In this document: piece by piece, positions 18,466 through 26,667 of the stretch
Numbering within the stretch: the first letter of the stretch is position 1
Layout of the letters: each line of letters begins with the position of its first letter
Source of the DNA: an uncultured Prevotella sp.
Lineage (GTDB): Bacteria; Bacteroidota; Bacteroidia; Bacteroidales; Bacteroidaceae
Direction: 5' to 3'
Length of the DNA: 64,000 nucleotides
Assembly: GCA_900554835.1 (NCBI GenBank)
Contig: USJD01000002.1
Span: forward strand, 1-64,000
Notes under the pieces: model-generated
Told to the model about the DNA's origin: nothing
Databases searched by the model: none
The model's input: only the letters and a program-made list of their open reading frames with translations
Translations under genes and position numbers: made by a program

Positions 18466-18813
18466 TTAGAACCAACTGGATAGTTTTCCGTGTGGAAAAC
18501 TTTTGCTGAGGATAAAGCCGCATACGATGTAAGCTATGCAAAAGAGTCCTGAAGATATGGCCATGGCAGCAAGATAAGCATCTCTTCTGGAAGGAATTCT
18601 GATGTCGGTATAGGCTCCGAAATAACAGATAGTCATGATGGTTATCGGACAGAGAATGGCTAAAATCCAGAACCAGATTCTTCTCTTTCTTTTATCTTGA
18701 GGATTAATTCCGGCCTCATAGCGGATTCCGTTGGCAATGGCGATGGCCAATATGATGCTGACCACGAAGGTAATTGCGCCTATCATGTAGGCAGAAGCAA
18801 CTGTTGCGTTCAT
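18466..18813 (-). CDS. Small three-helix membrane protein
   Basis: 115 residues with three hydrophobic stretches (AYMIGAITFVVSIILAIAIA, WFWILAILCPITIMTICYFG, AMAISSGLFCIAYIVCGFIL) separated by a basic loop (QDKRKRR). I recognise no family. It lies 58 nt before the tubulin-like gene in the same direction. A membrane anchor or docking role for the soluble NTPases is possible but not shown. Confidence 0.65.
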   Translation of the reverse strand: MNATVASAYMIGAITFVVSIILAIAIANGIRYEAGINPQDKRKRRIWFWILAILCPITIMTICYFGAYTDIRIPSRRDAYLAAMAISSGLFCIAYIVCGFILSKSFPHGKLSSWF

Positions 18814-18943
18814 TATTCTTGAGTTTTTGAATTTTCTAATCTTTATTTTTATGATGATTTTAAATCTAAAATCTTATGAAGACTCTAAATCTTTTATTTT
18901 AGTCAATCATGTCTTTGATAAAATCAATCATATCTTGGTAAAA

Positions 18944-20386
18944 CTATAATGCTTTGGCAAAATAGGTGTAGATAACCGTTCCCACAGGGTTCAACTCTTG
19001 CAGGGTATTCCGGATGGCATCTCGGAGATTATTATTGGCTCCCCATGAGAAAAGTTGGTCCAAACGGGCAGAAAGGTTGGGCTGACTTTCTGCTATGGTT
19101 ACGTCAATGCGGAGAAGGTCTCCTTGCTCGCCCCCAATGATGTTTCCTTTAAATTGAGGTGAGAAGATGATGCCTATCTCTGCCTTCTTGCCATTACTTT
19201 GAGCCATGCTTTGGGCAAATAAGTCTTGGTCCAGTATCAGCAAGTCTTTGATTTCCGCAGGTTTTGACTGGTTCTTTTTGTAGTCAAACTCTGCGAGCAT
19301 CTTTCCATTCTCATCATAATAGGAGGCTGATTTCTCTTTGTCGGCAAGAACCTTCTGATATAAGGCGTATTGCTGGAAATCTTCTTCTACATCGGTCACT
19401 TTTACTGCAAGTTTCTTGATGATGTAAGAATCCTGATTGCTGAAGTCGAAGAAAAGGTTTCGGAATAATGCCGTATATCTTGGATTAAATCCAGCCTGCT
19501 TGGCTTCTTCTGAGTTCTTCTGCGCATCTTCCCAGCTCACGCCTAACGGATAATATTCCAAGCGGGCTCCCTGACCGTAATTGGTGTAGGCTGTCTCACT
19601 TCCGTCCTCCATGACACCTGTCACGAGGTCTTCGCCTGTTTCTGCATCATGATAGTTGCCGCCTTGCGAAGCGGAAGGGTAGGATGTGGAGACAGAATAA
19701 GCATCTGTGGAGAGATGAAATTCCTGATAACTGGTAATGCCCACTGCGGATTCTTTGATCTTGTTGAGGAACTGGTGGCTCTTGTTATCAAACACGATGA
19801 AATACAAGTGATAAGGAATATTTCTTTCGCCGATGAAATCGAAGACAAAGAAAGTGATGTCGTTACCTTCTTTCAGCCAATTGGTGAAATAACGGGTAGC
19901 GAAACTCTGATGCTGGACTTGTCTGTCGGGAGTAAATTCCTCGAAATCTGTAACTAATAAACTGCTCTTGCCATCTCTGACAATCTTGTCGAGTGTCTTT
20001 TCGATAGGAGCCATTTGCTGGACATACGAACCGGTGTCCATGATTTTGTTGTATAGCTTAGTCTGTTTCAGATTCAAAGGAGTTATCTTGTCGTCTGCAA
20101 GCGAGAATACCTGGCAAGAATCATTACTGGTAAGTTTCTGAACAGTAGCATTCAGAAAACTGGCAGCGTCTTTGTTCTTGTATGCGAGTACTACACCATC
20201 AGAGAGGTCAAAGTAAGCAGAAGTTTGATTGCCGGCATTCTTTAAAGTGATGTCCTTGTCAAAATACTGCTTTACCTGTTGTGGCATGCTGGTTTCATCA
20301 GAGCTTCCACAAGATGTGAAACTTGAACTTGCCAAAAGCATCATGGCTGCAAATAACAAGTTTTTTATGTTGAATATATTCATCAT
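18944..20386 (-). CDS. Lipoprotein heading the NTPase operon
   Basis: 480 residues with a lipoprotein signal (LLASSSFTSCGSSDE; lipobox FTSC). The body is unrecognised. The pattern DGVVLAYKNKDAA..., then KSSLLVTDFEEFTPDRQVQ..., then DITFFVFDFIGE is consistent with a Rossmann-like alpha/beta domain, perhaps a degenerate vWA-type fold, but no MIDAS motif (DxSxS) is visible. It is the first gene after the promoter at 20413-20444, and the genes downstream have the same direction. There is a 130-nt gap to the next gene with no clear terminator. Being outer-membrane or periplasmic, it is a candidate input or target component for the cytoplasmic NTPases. Confidence 0.65.
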   Translation of the reverse strand: MMNIFNIKNLLFAAMMLLASSSFTSCGSSDETSMPQQVKQYFDKDITLKNAGNQTSAYFDLSDGVVLAYKNKDAASFLNATVQKLTSNDSCQVFSLADDKITPLNLKQTKLYNKIMDTGSYVQQMAPIEKTLDKIVRDGKSSLLVTDFEEFTPDRQVQHQSFATRYFTNWLKEGNDITFFVFDFIGERNIPYHLYFIVFDNKSHQFLNKIKESAVGITSYQEFHLSTDAYSVSTSYPSASQGGNYHDAETGEDLVTGVMEDGSETAYTNYGQGARLEYYPLGVSWEDAQKNSEEAKQAGFNPRYTALFRNLFFDFSNQDSYIIKKLAVKVTDVEEDFQQYALYQKVLADKEKSASYYDENGKMLAEFDYKKNQSKPAEIKDLLILDQDLFAQSMAQSNGKKAEIGIIFSPQFKGNIIGGEQGDLLRIDVTIAESQPNLSARLDQLFSWGANNNLRDAIRNTLQELNPVGTVIYTYFAKAL

Positions 20387-20412
20387 AATAAGGTATGTTT
20401 ATGTCTTTTGTG

Positions 20413-20444
20413 CAAAAATAGCCAAAAAAAATAGACATGCCAAA
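20413..20444 (-). promoter_or_regulatory. Promoter of the NTPase operon
   Basis: On the minus strand TTTG (20444-20441), a 20-nt spacer and TATTTTTG (20420-20413) fit the Bacteroidota consensus. The start codon at 20386 lies 26 nt downstream. This is the only good promoter seen between the response-regulator gene and the end of the operon. Confidence 0.75.
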
Positions 20445-20449
20445 TTATT

Positions 20450-20472
20450 CCTCGCAAACTTGGTTTGCGAGG
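20450..20472 (-). terminator. Hairpin between the response regulator and the NTPase operon
   Basis: CCTCGCAAAC (20450-20459) pairs perfectly with GTTTGCGAGG (20463-20472) around a 3-nt loop. It sits 35 nt after the response-regulator stop and just before the operon promoter. The T-tract on the minus side is weak, so some read-through is possible. Confidence 0.6.
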
Positions 20473-20506
20473 CTTTGTTTTTTGTTTCTTTAACGCATAA
20501 GATAGG

Positions 20507-21949
20507 TTACAACCCGTATTTCTTGAGTTTGTTATAGAGAGTTTTCCTGTCTATAGCAAGCAGTTGCGCAGCTTTGCTCTTATTGCCTCCTGCTGCTTTG
20601 ATGGCCGCTTCTATACGTTGCAGTTCTGTCTGTTCATCATGCAAGGTGATAGGGGCTTGTGGCTGAATATGGCTCATGCATTGTTCGAGCTCATTCACGC
20701 TGATATAGTCGCCCTTGGCAAGCAGGGTGGCGCGTTTCATCACGTTGTTGAGTTCTCGCAGGTTACCAGGCCAGTTGTAGGATGCAATTCTTTCCTTGGC
20801 TTTCCCGTCCAGTCCCAAGATCTGGCGTCCCAACTCTTTGTTGGCCTTTTTAATAAAGAGGTCTGCAAAGAGGAAGAGGTCTGTTCCGCGGTCTTTCAGC
20901 TCAGGCATATAGATTGTAAACTCATTGACACGATGATACAGGTCTTCTCGGAAATTGCCTTCAGCCACTCGTTGGGCAAGATTCTCATTGGTTGCACATA
21001 CGAGTCGGATGTCGATATCTATTTCCTTGGTGCTTCCCAAAGGACGGATCTTCCGTTCCTGAAGAGCACGGAGCAACTGTACCTGCACCTCGTAGTTCAG
21101 GTTTCCCATTTCATCCAGGAAGAGTGTACCGCCATTAGCCATTTCAAAAGCGCCCTTCTTGTCTTGATCAGCACCGGTAAAGGCTCCCTTTGTGTATCCG
21201 AAGAATTCTGATGCAGCTACGTCTTTCGGAATGGCTCCACAGTCGAGTGCAAAGAATGGCTTTCCTGCCCGTTGACTCAGATCGTGGATGCGGTGAGCCA
21301 CATATTCCTTACCTGTTCCGCTGGCTCCGAGGATGAGAACCGACATAGGAGTAGGCGCAACAAGTGAAACGAAGTCGTACAGTTTCTTGGAGGCTTCGCT
21401 TTCTCCTTCCAGATATTTCGGAACATCCTGATTATTAGAGGCCTCTGAGGAAACCCCAGCCGAAGAACGGTTAGTCTGGCTTTTTGTTTTTTGTGAAACA
21501 GAAGAAGCACTTTCATCTTCAGCAGATGAAGAATTTTTGTGTCTGATTGCTCGTTCTTCGCTCTTACCATCATTTTGTGCTTGTTTACCAGCTTTCAATG
21601 CCTCCTGAATCTTCTCTAACAAGATGTCTGGATGGAAAGGTTTGGCAACATAATCAGTCGCGCCCGATTTCATGGCGAGAACTGCATTCTGAACTTCTGC
21701 ATAGCTGGTCATGACGATGAAAGGAATGGTGTAATCGTGTTTTTTGAGCCATTGCAGAAGAGTGAGCCCATCATGATCAGGGAGTCTGAGGTCGGACAAG
21801 ACCAAGTCCCAGTGACTGTTGTCTTCAAAAAAATGCAATGCCGTTTTCACCGAAGTCGCTCTTTCAACCTCGAATCCCTTTTTCCTGAGCCATGTCTGTA
21901 TCATGGTTCCGAAAGCTAAATCGTCTTCTACTATCAATATTTTAGCCAT
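20507..21949 (-). CDS. NtrC-family sigma54-dependent response regulator
   Basis: 480 residues. The receiver domain (ILIVEDDLAFG; phospho-acceptor Asp about 53 in VLSDLRLPDHDG; Lys in VAKPF) is followed by a Ser/Gln-rich linker and an AAA+ domain with Walker A GASGTGKE, the sigma54-contacting loop GAFTGA, Walker B GGTLFLDEMG and an R-finger region. It ends in a Fis-type helix-turn-helix (GGNKSKAAQLLAIDRKTLYNKLKK). It should activate RpoN promoters after phosphorylation. No kinase gene is adjacent; the hybrid kinase at 2406-4847 is a candidate. It precedes the NTPase operon, whose own promoter looks like the housekeeping type, so direct control is uncertain. A -7-like TATATTTG lies at 22037-22044. 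Confidence 0.93.
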   Translation of the reverse strand: MAKILIVEDDLAFGTMIQTWLRKKGFEVERATSVKTALHFFEDNSHWDLVLSDLRLPDHDGLTLLQWLKKHDYTIPFIVMTSYAEVQNAVLAMKSGATDYVAKPFHPDILLEKIQEALKAGKQAQNDGKSEERAIRHKNSSSAEDESASSVSQKTKSQTNRSSAGVSSEASNNQDVPKYLEGESEASKKLYDFVSLVAPTPMSVLILGASGTGKEYVAHRIHDLSQRAGKPFFALDCGAIPKDVAASEFFGYTKGAFTGADQDKKGAFEMANGGTLFLDEMGNLNYEVQVQLLRALQERKIRPLGSTKEIDIDIRLVCATNENLAQRVAEGNFREDLYHRVNEFTIYMPELKDRGTDLFLFADLFIKKANKELGRQILGLDGKAKERIASYNWPGNLRELNNVMKRATLLAKGDYISVNELEQCMSHIQPQAPITLHDEQTELQRIEAAIKAAGGNKSKAAQLLAIDRKTLYNKLKKYGL

Positions 21950-22162
21950 GCTGTTACAATCTTTTTCTCTTCCGGAGTGCTGCTCCTTATGATGTTGGAG
22001 TGCTATTCCTTATTATATGGGTACTGTTTTGAATTGCAAATATACAGAAATAAAATGTATCTGACTACCCTTTTAACTTTCTTTTGCGTATTATGGCGCA
22101 AGATTTACCAAACATTTGGTTTATAAGACAGATACGAGAAAAATTAAAGGAAGAAAAGTAAT

Positions 22163-22879
22163 ATGAAAAAGTTTAAGAAATGGGCTCTTGTAGCAATAGG
22201 AATGATGACGCTTGCCGTCTCTTTGGGTTCCTGCTCGGACGATGATAATGATTACTATTTGAGAACCGTTCCGAATGCTCTTGTTACGGTGAAGGTGACT
22301 GGAGATAGATGTTATTTTCAATTGGATGATCAGACAACATTGGCTCCTGGCAATATCAGTAAGAAACCTTTTGGGGATAAAGAGGTTCGTGCGCTGGTCA
22401 ACTATACGATGACCGACCGTAAAGATGATAAGTATGGAGCGGTGGTCAACGTCAACTGGATAGACAGTATTCTGACGAAGAAACCCGTGCCTTGTCTGGC
22501 TACTCCAGAGGAGAATGATGCCAAGTATGGGCATGATGCAATAGATATTGTGCGTGATTGGGTGACGGTGGTAGAGGATGGTTATCTGACGCTGCGTTTC
22601 CGCGCCCTTTGGGGGAATGTAAAACCGCACTCTATCAATCTGATAGCTCATGTAAATCCTCAGAATCCATACGAGGTAGAGCTTCGTCATCATACGAATG
22701 GTGACCCTCAGTTGCGCTGGGGAGATGCTTTGGTGGCTTTCGATTTGAACGATGTTTTGCCGGATACTCAAGGTAAAAAGGTGAAACTTACAGTCAAGTG
22801 GAAATCTACTGTGGGCGATAAGACTGTAGATTTTGATTATTGTTCCCGCAAGTCGATGACGGCGGAAAACAATAACTGA
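22163..22879 (+). CDS. NigD-like lipoprotein
   Basis: 238 residues with a lipoprotein signal (VSLGSCSDDDNDYY). The body (NALVTVKV...CYFQLDDQTTLAPGN, then RALVNYTM, VNVNWIDSILTK and a C-terminal KVKLTVKWKS) has the order seen in NigD-like proteins of Bacteroidota, a family named after a bacteriocin locus but widespread and of unknown function. It is a single gene between a divergent response regulator and a strong bidirectional terminator, with no bacteriocin genes nearby. An imperfect sigma54-like TGGCGCA-N4-TTAC word about 60 nt upstream has too many mismatches to call. Confidence 0.8.
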   Translation: MKKFKKWALVAIGMMTLAVSLGSCSDDDNDYYLRTVPNALVTVKVTGDRCYFQLDDQTTLAPGNISKKPFGDKEVRALVNYTMTDRKDDKYGAVVNVNWIDSILTKKPVPCLATPEENDAKYGHDAIDIVRDWVTVVEDGYLTLRFRALWGNVKPHSINLIAHVNPQNPYEVELRHHTNGDPQLRWGDALVAFDLNDVLPDTQGKKVKLTVKWKSTVGDKTVDFDYCSRKSMTAENNN

Positions 22880-22911
22880 TGATATTTTATATATTGTGTA
22901 TGAGGAATGGA

Positions 22912-22957
22912 AGAGGGGCACGACCATCATCATGATGGTTGCGCCCCTCGATTTTTT
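22912..22957. terminator. Bidirectional terminator
   Basis: A 17-pair stem with one mismatch (22912-22928 with 22932-22948) lies between two convergent genes and is followed by a T-run (22950-22956) for the plus strand. A weaker tract serves the minus strand. Confidence 0.85.
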
Positions 22958-22970
22958 TCTTTATCTAACT

Positions 22971-23876
22971 CTATTTGAGTAATTTCAGTGCTTCTCCTGT
23001 CAGATACGGCTTGATTTTTTCTAGTGGAACCGTAAAGGAGACTAATCCCATAACATAAGGTCCTATTTCATATTGCTGATAGATAAAGTGTACTCCGTCT
23101 TTTGCCAGATATGGGGAGGAAGAAGGCAATGGGATGATTCCGTTTTCTATAAACAGATAGTCGTTGAGCTGAGCATCTGTTATTTGTTCTTCATTTTCTG
23201 TTTGACTTTCATTCCCACTCTGTTGGTTCAAGTAACTTAATACTCCCTTGCGCAAGATGGGCTGTAAGTCCTTTACCCTGGCCGTATCTACCACCTGACT
23301 CAGTTTCTTACCCGTAGCCTTTACGATATTGAATGAGCGTTCGAAGGTTGAGCCGTGAGCACCAGCAAGATAGACATACGAAAAGCAATGATAAGTAACA
23401 TAACTGTCCGTTTCAGCTTCCTTATTCAGCCTGATGTCGTAACTCATATTTGCATCGGCACGTGGATCGGCATCCTTGAGGTCTTTCATCTGACTTTTCA
23501 GATAGGCAAAATTGTCCTTACAGTATTTCTCAATCACCAAATTTCCATTGGCAAGATCGCCCTTGTAGCTTTCCTGCTTTTCTATCTGATCTCCATTCAT
23601 GTTTCCAAGATACAAATTGGCTAATTCCTCGTTGAGGATAGTTCTGATATTCTTTGAAAGCTCATTGGGTTCAGTTGGATAATCTACGCTGATGGCGCAT
23701 TGTACTATTTCGCCTTCTTGCAGGATACAACTGTCGGTGCTGACCACGAGTGTATCGGCAGCTTGTGCTTCCTTGACATCGTTGGCTGCTTGTGCCTTCG
23801 TAGAACTGGCTTTGCATCCCATCATGATGCTGGCTACTAAGGCAAGTGTTATGAGTGATAAATGTTTCTTTTTCAT
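22971..23876 (-). CDS. DUF3298/RsiV-like lipoprotein
   Basis: A 301-residue exported protein with a signal and lipobox (ASIMMGCKASS). The central part (DLANGNLVIEKYCKDNFAYLKSQM..., NMSYDIRLNKEAETDSYVTYHCFSYVYLAGAHGS) matches the DUF4163-plus-DUF3298 arrangement shared with the lysozyme-binding anti-sigma RsiV. The C-terminus (FIENGIIPLP...GVHFIYQQYEIGPYVMGLVSFTVPLEKIKPYL) is the typical DUF3298 block, with YEIAPY-like wording. It lacks the cytoplasmic anti-sigma segment of RsiV and no sigma factor gene is adjacent, so it is probably a free periplasmic protein of this fold. The actual ligand is unknown. Confidence 0.8.
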   Translation of the reverse strand: MKKKHLSLITLALVASIMMGCKASSTKAQAANDVKEAQAADTLVVSTDSCILQEGEIVQCAISVDYPTEPNELSKNIRTILNEELANLYLGNMNGDQIEKQESYKGDLANGNLVIEKYCKDNFAYLKSQMKDLKDADPRADANMSYDIRLNKEAETDSYVTYHCFSYVYLAGAHGSTFERSFNIVKATGKKLSQVVDTARVKDLQPILRKGVLSYLNQQSGNESQTENEEQITDAQLNDYLFIENGIIPLPSSSPYLAKDGVHFIYQQYEIGPYVMGLVSFTVPLEKIKPYLTGEALKLLK

Positions 23877-23994
23877 CTGAATTCTGTTTTTAGTTGAAAA
23901 ATTCTGAGTAAAGATAAGCTATTTTTTTGAAAGTAGTATCTTCTGTTCACATTTTTTAAAGAATAAAGTCTGAACTTGCCACATGTTTTTGTAT

Positions 23995-24056
23995 TTCTAC
24001 CAAAAACTTGCTCCATTTTGTGTACTTCTATCAAGAACTCTCCCCATTTTGTGCTT
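23995..24056. repeat. 31-nt direct tandem duplication
   Basis: Two adjacent 31-nt copies (23995-24025 and 24026-24056) share roughly three quarters of positions, with the core CATTTTGTG in both. They end about 28 nt upstream of the -33 box of the acetyltransferase promoter. Confidence 0.65.
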
Positions 24057-24083
24057 GTAAATGCATATTTTGCAGTTAATAAT

Positions 24084-24114
24084 TTTGCATTTTACAAGAA
24101 TTATGTTACCTTTG
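24084..24114 (+). promoter_or_regulatory. Promoter of the acetyltransferase-IspD-epimerase operon
   Basis: TTTG (24084-24087), 19 nt, then TACCTTTG (24107-24114). The start codon lies 21 nt downstream at 24135. Confidence 0.8.
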
Positions 24115-24134
24115 CGCTTAAGTTTAGATTAGAA

Positions 24135-24683
24135 ATGAATCCAATAACGCAAACTATCATCCTGACGGCATCTGCGATGAGAATGCTTCCGCACATTGCC
24201 TTGTATCTGCTTCATAAGAAGGAGATAGATGCCGATTTGTGCCAAGTGCAGGACAAGAAGCCTTCTGTCTTGAATTTTATCAAGGCGTGTACACGTGAAC
24301 GCTCTTTTCGTAATCTTTTTTACTACCGCATGGGCGAATACCGCTCGGTATTTATCTCTTGGCTCTTGCCACCAGAGCGAACTTTGAATATCTGGTGTCC
24401 TCGCATCGGAGAGGGTGCTCATCTGGAACATGCTTATGCTACGTATCTCAATGCAGAGGCTATCGGCAAGAATTTCTATTGTCTGCAGATGGTGACGTTG
24501 GGCAATGGGAAAGGCGGAAGACCTACCATTGGAGATGATGTGAAAATTTATACGGGAGCAACGGTTTTTGGAGGCATTCGTATTGGTAATCAGGTGACTA
24601 TTGGAGCTGGAGCCGTAGTTTTCCAGGATGTGCCTGATGGGTGTACGGTTGTGGGAAATCCAGCAAGAATAGTTGAAAAATAA
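24135..24683 (+). CDS. CysE-type hexapeptide acetyltransferase
   Basis: 182 residues. The N-terminal helices are followed by a left-handed beta-helix of hexapeptide repeats (IGDDVKIYTGATVFGGIRIGNQVTIGAGAVV) ending in NPARIVEK, the usual close of serine acetyltransferase-like and sugar O-acetyltransferase proteins. The start at 24135 fits both the promoter and the family N-terminus; an upstream ATG at 23976 would lie before the promoter. The neighbours are glycan genes and not cysteine synthase, so transfer of acetyl from acetyl-CoA to a sugar or polyol of the surface glycan is more likely than O-acetylserine synthesis. Substrate unknown. Confidence 0.82.
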   Translation: MNPITQTIILTASAMRMLPHIALYLLHKKEIDADLCQVQDKKPSVLNFIKACTRERSFRNLFYYRMGEYRSVFISWLLPPERTLNIWCPRIGEGAHLEHAYATYLNAEAIGKNFYCLQMVTLGNGKGGRPTIGDDVKIYTGATVFGGIRIGNQVTIGAGAVVFQDVPDGCTVVGNPARIVEK

Positions 24684-24701
24684 TATAAAAATATAGAAGT
24701 T

Positions 24702-25418
24702 ATGAATTATGCACTTATCATAGCAGGAGGTTCTGGTAACAGAATGGGACAGGACATTCCTAAGCAGTTTATGCATGTGGATAATTGTCCGATTATTATC
24801 CATACGCTGATGGCTTTCCAAAAACATCCTGATATTCAGGGTATTGCCGTGGTATGTCTGGCTGGTTGGGAAACGGTTTTGCAGTCTTATGCCAACCAGT
24901 TTAATATTACCAAGCTGAAATGGATTTTCCCTGGTGGTAATAATGGTCAGGAATCCATTCATAATGGTATTTATGGTCTGAAAGAGGCTGGATGCAGTGA
25001 TGATGACCTGGTATTGGTACATGATGCAGTTCGTCCGTTGCTTTCGCAGGATATTATCTCTTCCAATATCGCTATCTGTCAGAAATATGGATATGCAATA
25101 ACCGGCATCAAGTGTCGTGAGGCTATCTTGGAGAGTGAGGATGGATTTACATCGACTACAAGTATTCCACGTGACAAGTTGATCCGTACTCAGACTCCTC
25201 AAACCTTCCGCTTGGGAAATCTGATTGCTGCACATGAGGAAGCAAAGGCGAAAGGCATTACCAATTCTGTGGCATCCTGTACCTTGATGGCAGAACTTGG
25301 AGGCAGACAAATGCATGTGGTTCCTGGTTCTGAGAAGAATATCAAGATTACAACCATAGAAGACCTCGAGATCTTGAAGGCTTTAATGAAGGTTCAGCCT
25401 GAATCTTGGTTGAAGTAG
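24702..25418 (+). CDS. IspD/TarI-family cytidylyltransferase
   Basis: 238 residues. The nucleotide-binding start AGGSGNRMGQDIPKQF, the VHDAVRPLL block and the ending IKITTIEDLEIL are the signatures of 2-C-methyl-erythritol-4-phosphate cytidylyltransferase (IspD) and its relatives TarI and ISPD, which make CDP-ribitol. The gene lies 18 nt after an acetyltransferase gene and upstream of an epimerase and a LicD gene. A CDP-polyol donor for a surface glycan is therefore more likely than isoprenoid synthesis, but sequence alone does not separate the two. A second ispD elsewhere in the genome would support the glycan role. Confidence 0.85.
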   Translation: MNYALIIAGGSGNRMGQDIPKQFMHVDNCPIIIHTLMAFQKHPDIQGIAVVCLAGWETVLQSYANQFNITKLKWIFPGGNNGQESIHNGIYGLKEAGCSDDDLVLVHDAVRPLLSQDIISSNIAICQKYGYAITGIKCREAILESEDGFTSTTSIPRDKLIRTQTPQTFRLGNLIAAHEEAKAKGITNSVASCTLMAELGGRQMHVVPGSEKNIKITTIEDLEILKALMKVQPESWLK

Positions 25419-25510
25419 ATTTTATGGGATGCTGTAGATTCAATGGGTTGATATGGATTTAATAGCAGTAGATTTAATAGATTAAAAAAGTAGATGTAAA
25501 CAAATAGTTT

Positions 25511-26641
25511 ATGGTAGAACATTCATCTTTTTCAGGTCATTCTCCTCATTCAGGTCATTCTCCTTATAATCAAGATATTAGGAGACTCTTTTCTGACGGA
25601 TTAAATCTGGAGCGCCTTCGTGGTTCCCGCATTTTGATAGTGGGAGCTACGGGGTTGATAGGAAGTTGCATTGTGGATGTTCTGATGCAAAATCCGGATA
25701 AATGCTATCAGGTCATTGCTTCAGGTCGTAATCGCAATCGGGCAAAACAGAAGTTTGCTGCCTATTGGGAGGATGATTGTTTTTCCTTCATTGAGATGGA
25801 TGTGACGCAGACGGTGCTGGAAAATCTGGAAGAACAGACCAATGAAAAAGCTTGCAGTTACTTGTTGGAAAGGGTGGATTATATCATTGATGCTGCCAGT
25901 AATGCCAGCCCTAATTTCTTCAAACTGAAACCTGTAGAGGTCATGAAGGCCAATATCAATGGAGTTTCTCATCTGATGGAATATGGACTGGAACATGGTA
26001 TGCGTAGGATGGTGTATGTTTCTTCTGGCGAAATTTACGGTGAGGGTGATGGCTCAGAATTTACTGAGATGAGCAGCGGATATGTGGATTGTGCCTCTGT
26101 TCGTGCCTGTTACCCTTCATCCAAACGTGCGGCTGAAACTCTGTGCATGTCTTATGTCGAAGAATATCATGCAGATGTGGTTATTGCCCGTTTGAGCCAT
26201 ACCTATGGTCCTGGATTTACCGAAAGTGACAACCGTGTATTTGCTCAATTCATCAGAAATGTATTGAGAGGAGAAGATATTGTTCTGAAAAGCAAGGGTG
26301 AGGCATTCCGCTCCTGGCTCTATGTTGTGGATGCTGCTCATGCTATCTTGCGGCTTCTGATGGATGGGGAGAAAGGAAATGCCTACAATGTGGCACACTC
26401 GGAGTCCAATATCTCCATTCGTCAATTGGCAGAGTTGATTGCTGGAAAGGCGCATCGTAAGGTCGTATTTGATATTCCCGAGGATGCTTTGCAGGGCAAT
26501 ACGACTCCTATTACCAAGGCTACGTTTAATACAGATAAACTGAAGGCCTTGGGCTGGAAACCCTTGTTTGATGTAGAACAGGGCTTTGAGCATACTCTGG
26601 CGGAGTGTTCTGCTGGCAGTCATCCTTCTTCTAAGCAGTGA
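25511..26641 (+). CDS. NAD-dependent epimerase/dehydratase
   Basis: A 376-residue extended short-chain dehydrogenase. Rossmann loop VGATGLIGS (about residues 46-54), catalytic Ser in YVSSGEIYG, and YPSSK (Y-x3-K, about 202-206) are present, then RLSHTYGPG and a sugar-binding C-terminus. The first ~20 residues contain a repeat (SGHSPHSGHSPY) from a duplicated 14-18 nt word; the real start may be later. Its substrate is probably the nucleotide-activated sugar or polyol of the cluster, possibly the CDP compound made by the gene upstream. It lies 92 nt after the cytidylyltransferase gene in the same direction. Confidence 0.88.
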   Translation: MVEHSSFSGHSPHSGHSPYNQDIRRLFSDGLNLERLRGSRILIVGATGLIGSCIVDVLMQNPDKCYQVIASGRNRNRAKQKFAAYWEDDCFSFIEMDVTQTVLENLEEQTNEKACSYLLERVDYIIDAASNASPNFFKLKPVEVMKANINGVSHLMEYGLEHGMRRMVYVSSGEIYGEGDGSEFTEMSSGYVDCASVRACYPSSKRAAETLCMSYVEEYHADVVIARLSHTYGPGFTESDNRVFAQFIRNVLRGEDIVLKSKGEAFRSWLYVVDAAHAILRLLMDGEKGNAYNVAHSESNISIRQLAELIAGKAHRKVVFDIPEDALQGNTTPITKATFNTDKLKALGWKPLFDVEQGFEHTLAECSAGSHPSSKQ

Positions 26642-26667
26642 GATGGTGTCATAAGTCCAAGCCCCCC

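Noticed and set aside
22090..22125. Sigma54-like site before the NigD-like gene
   Set aside because: TGGCGCA-N4-TTAC has too many mismatches, including the key -12 bases.
22163..22879. Bacteriocin (nig) locus
   Set aside because: Only a NigD-like lipoprotein is present; there is no bacteriocin, immunity or export gene nearby, and NigD-like proteins are common outside such loci.
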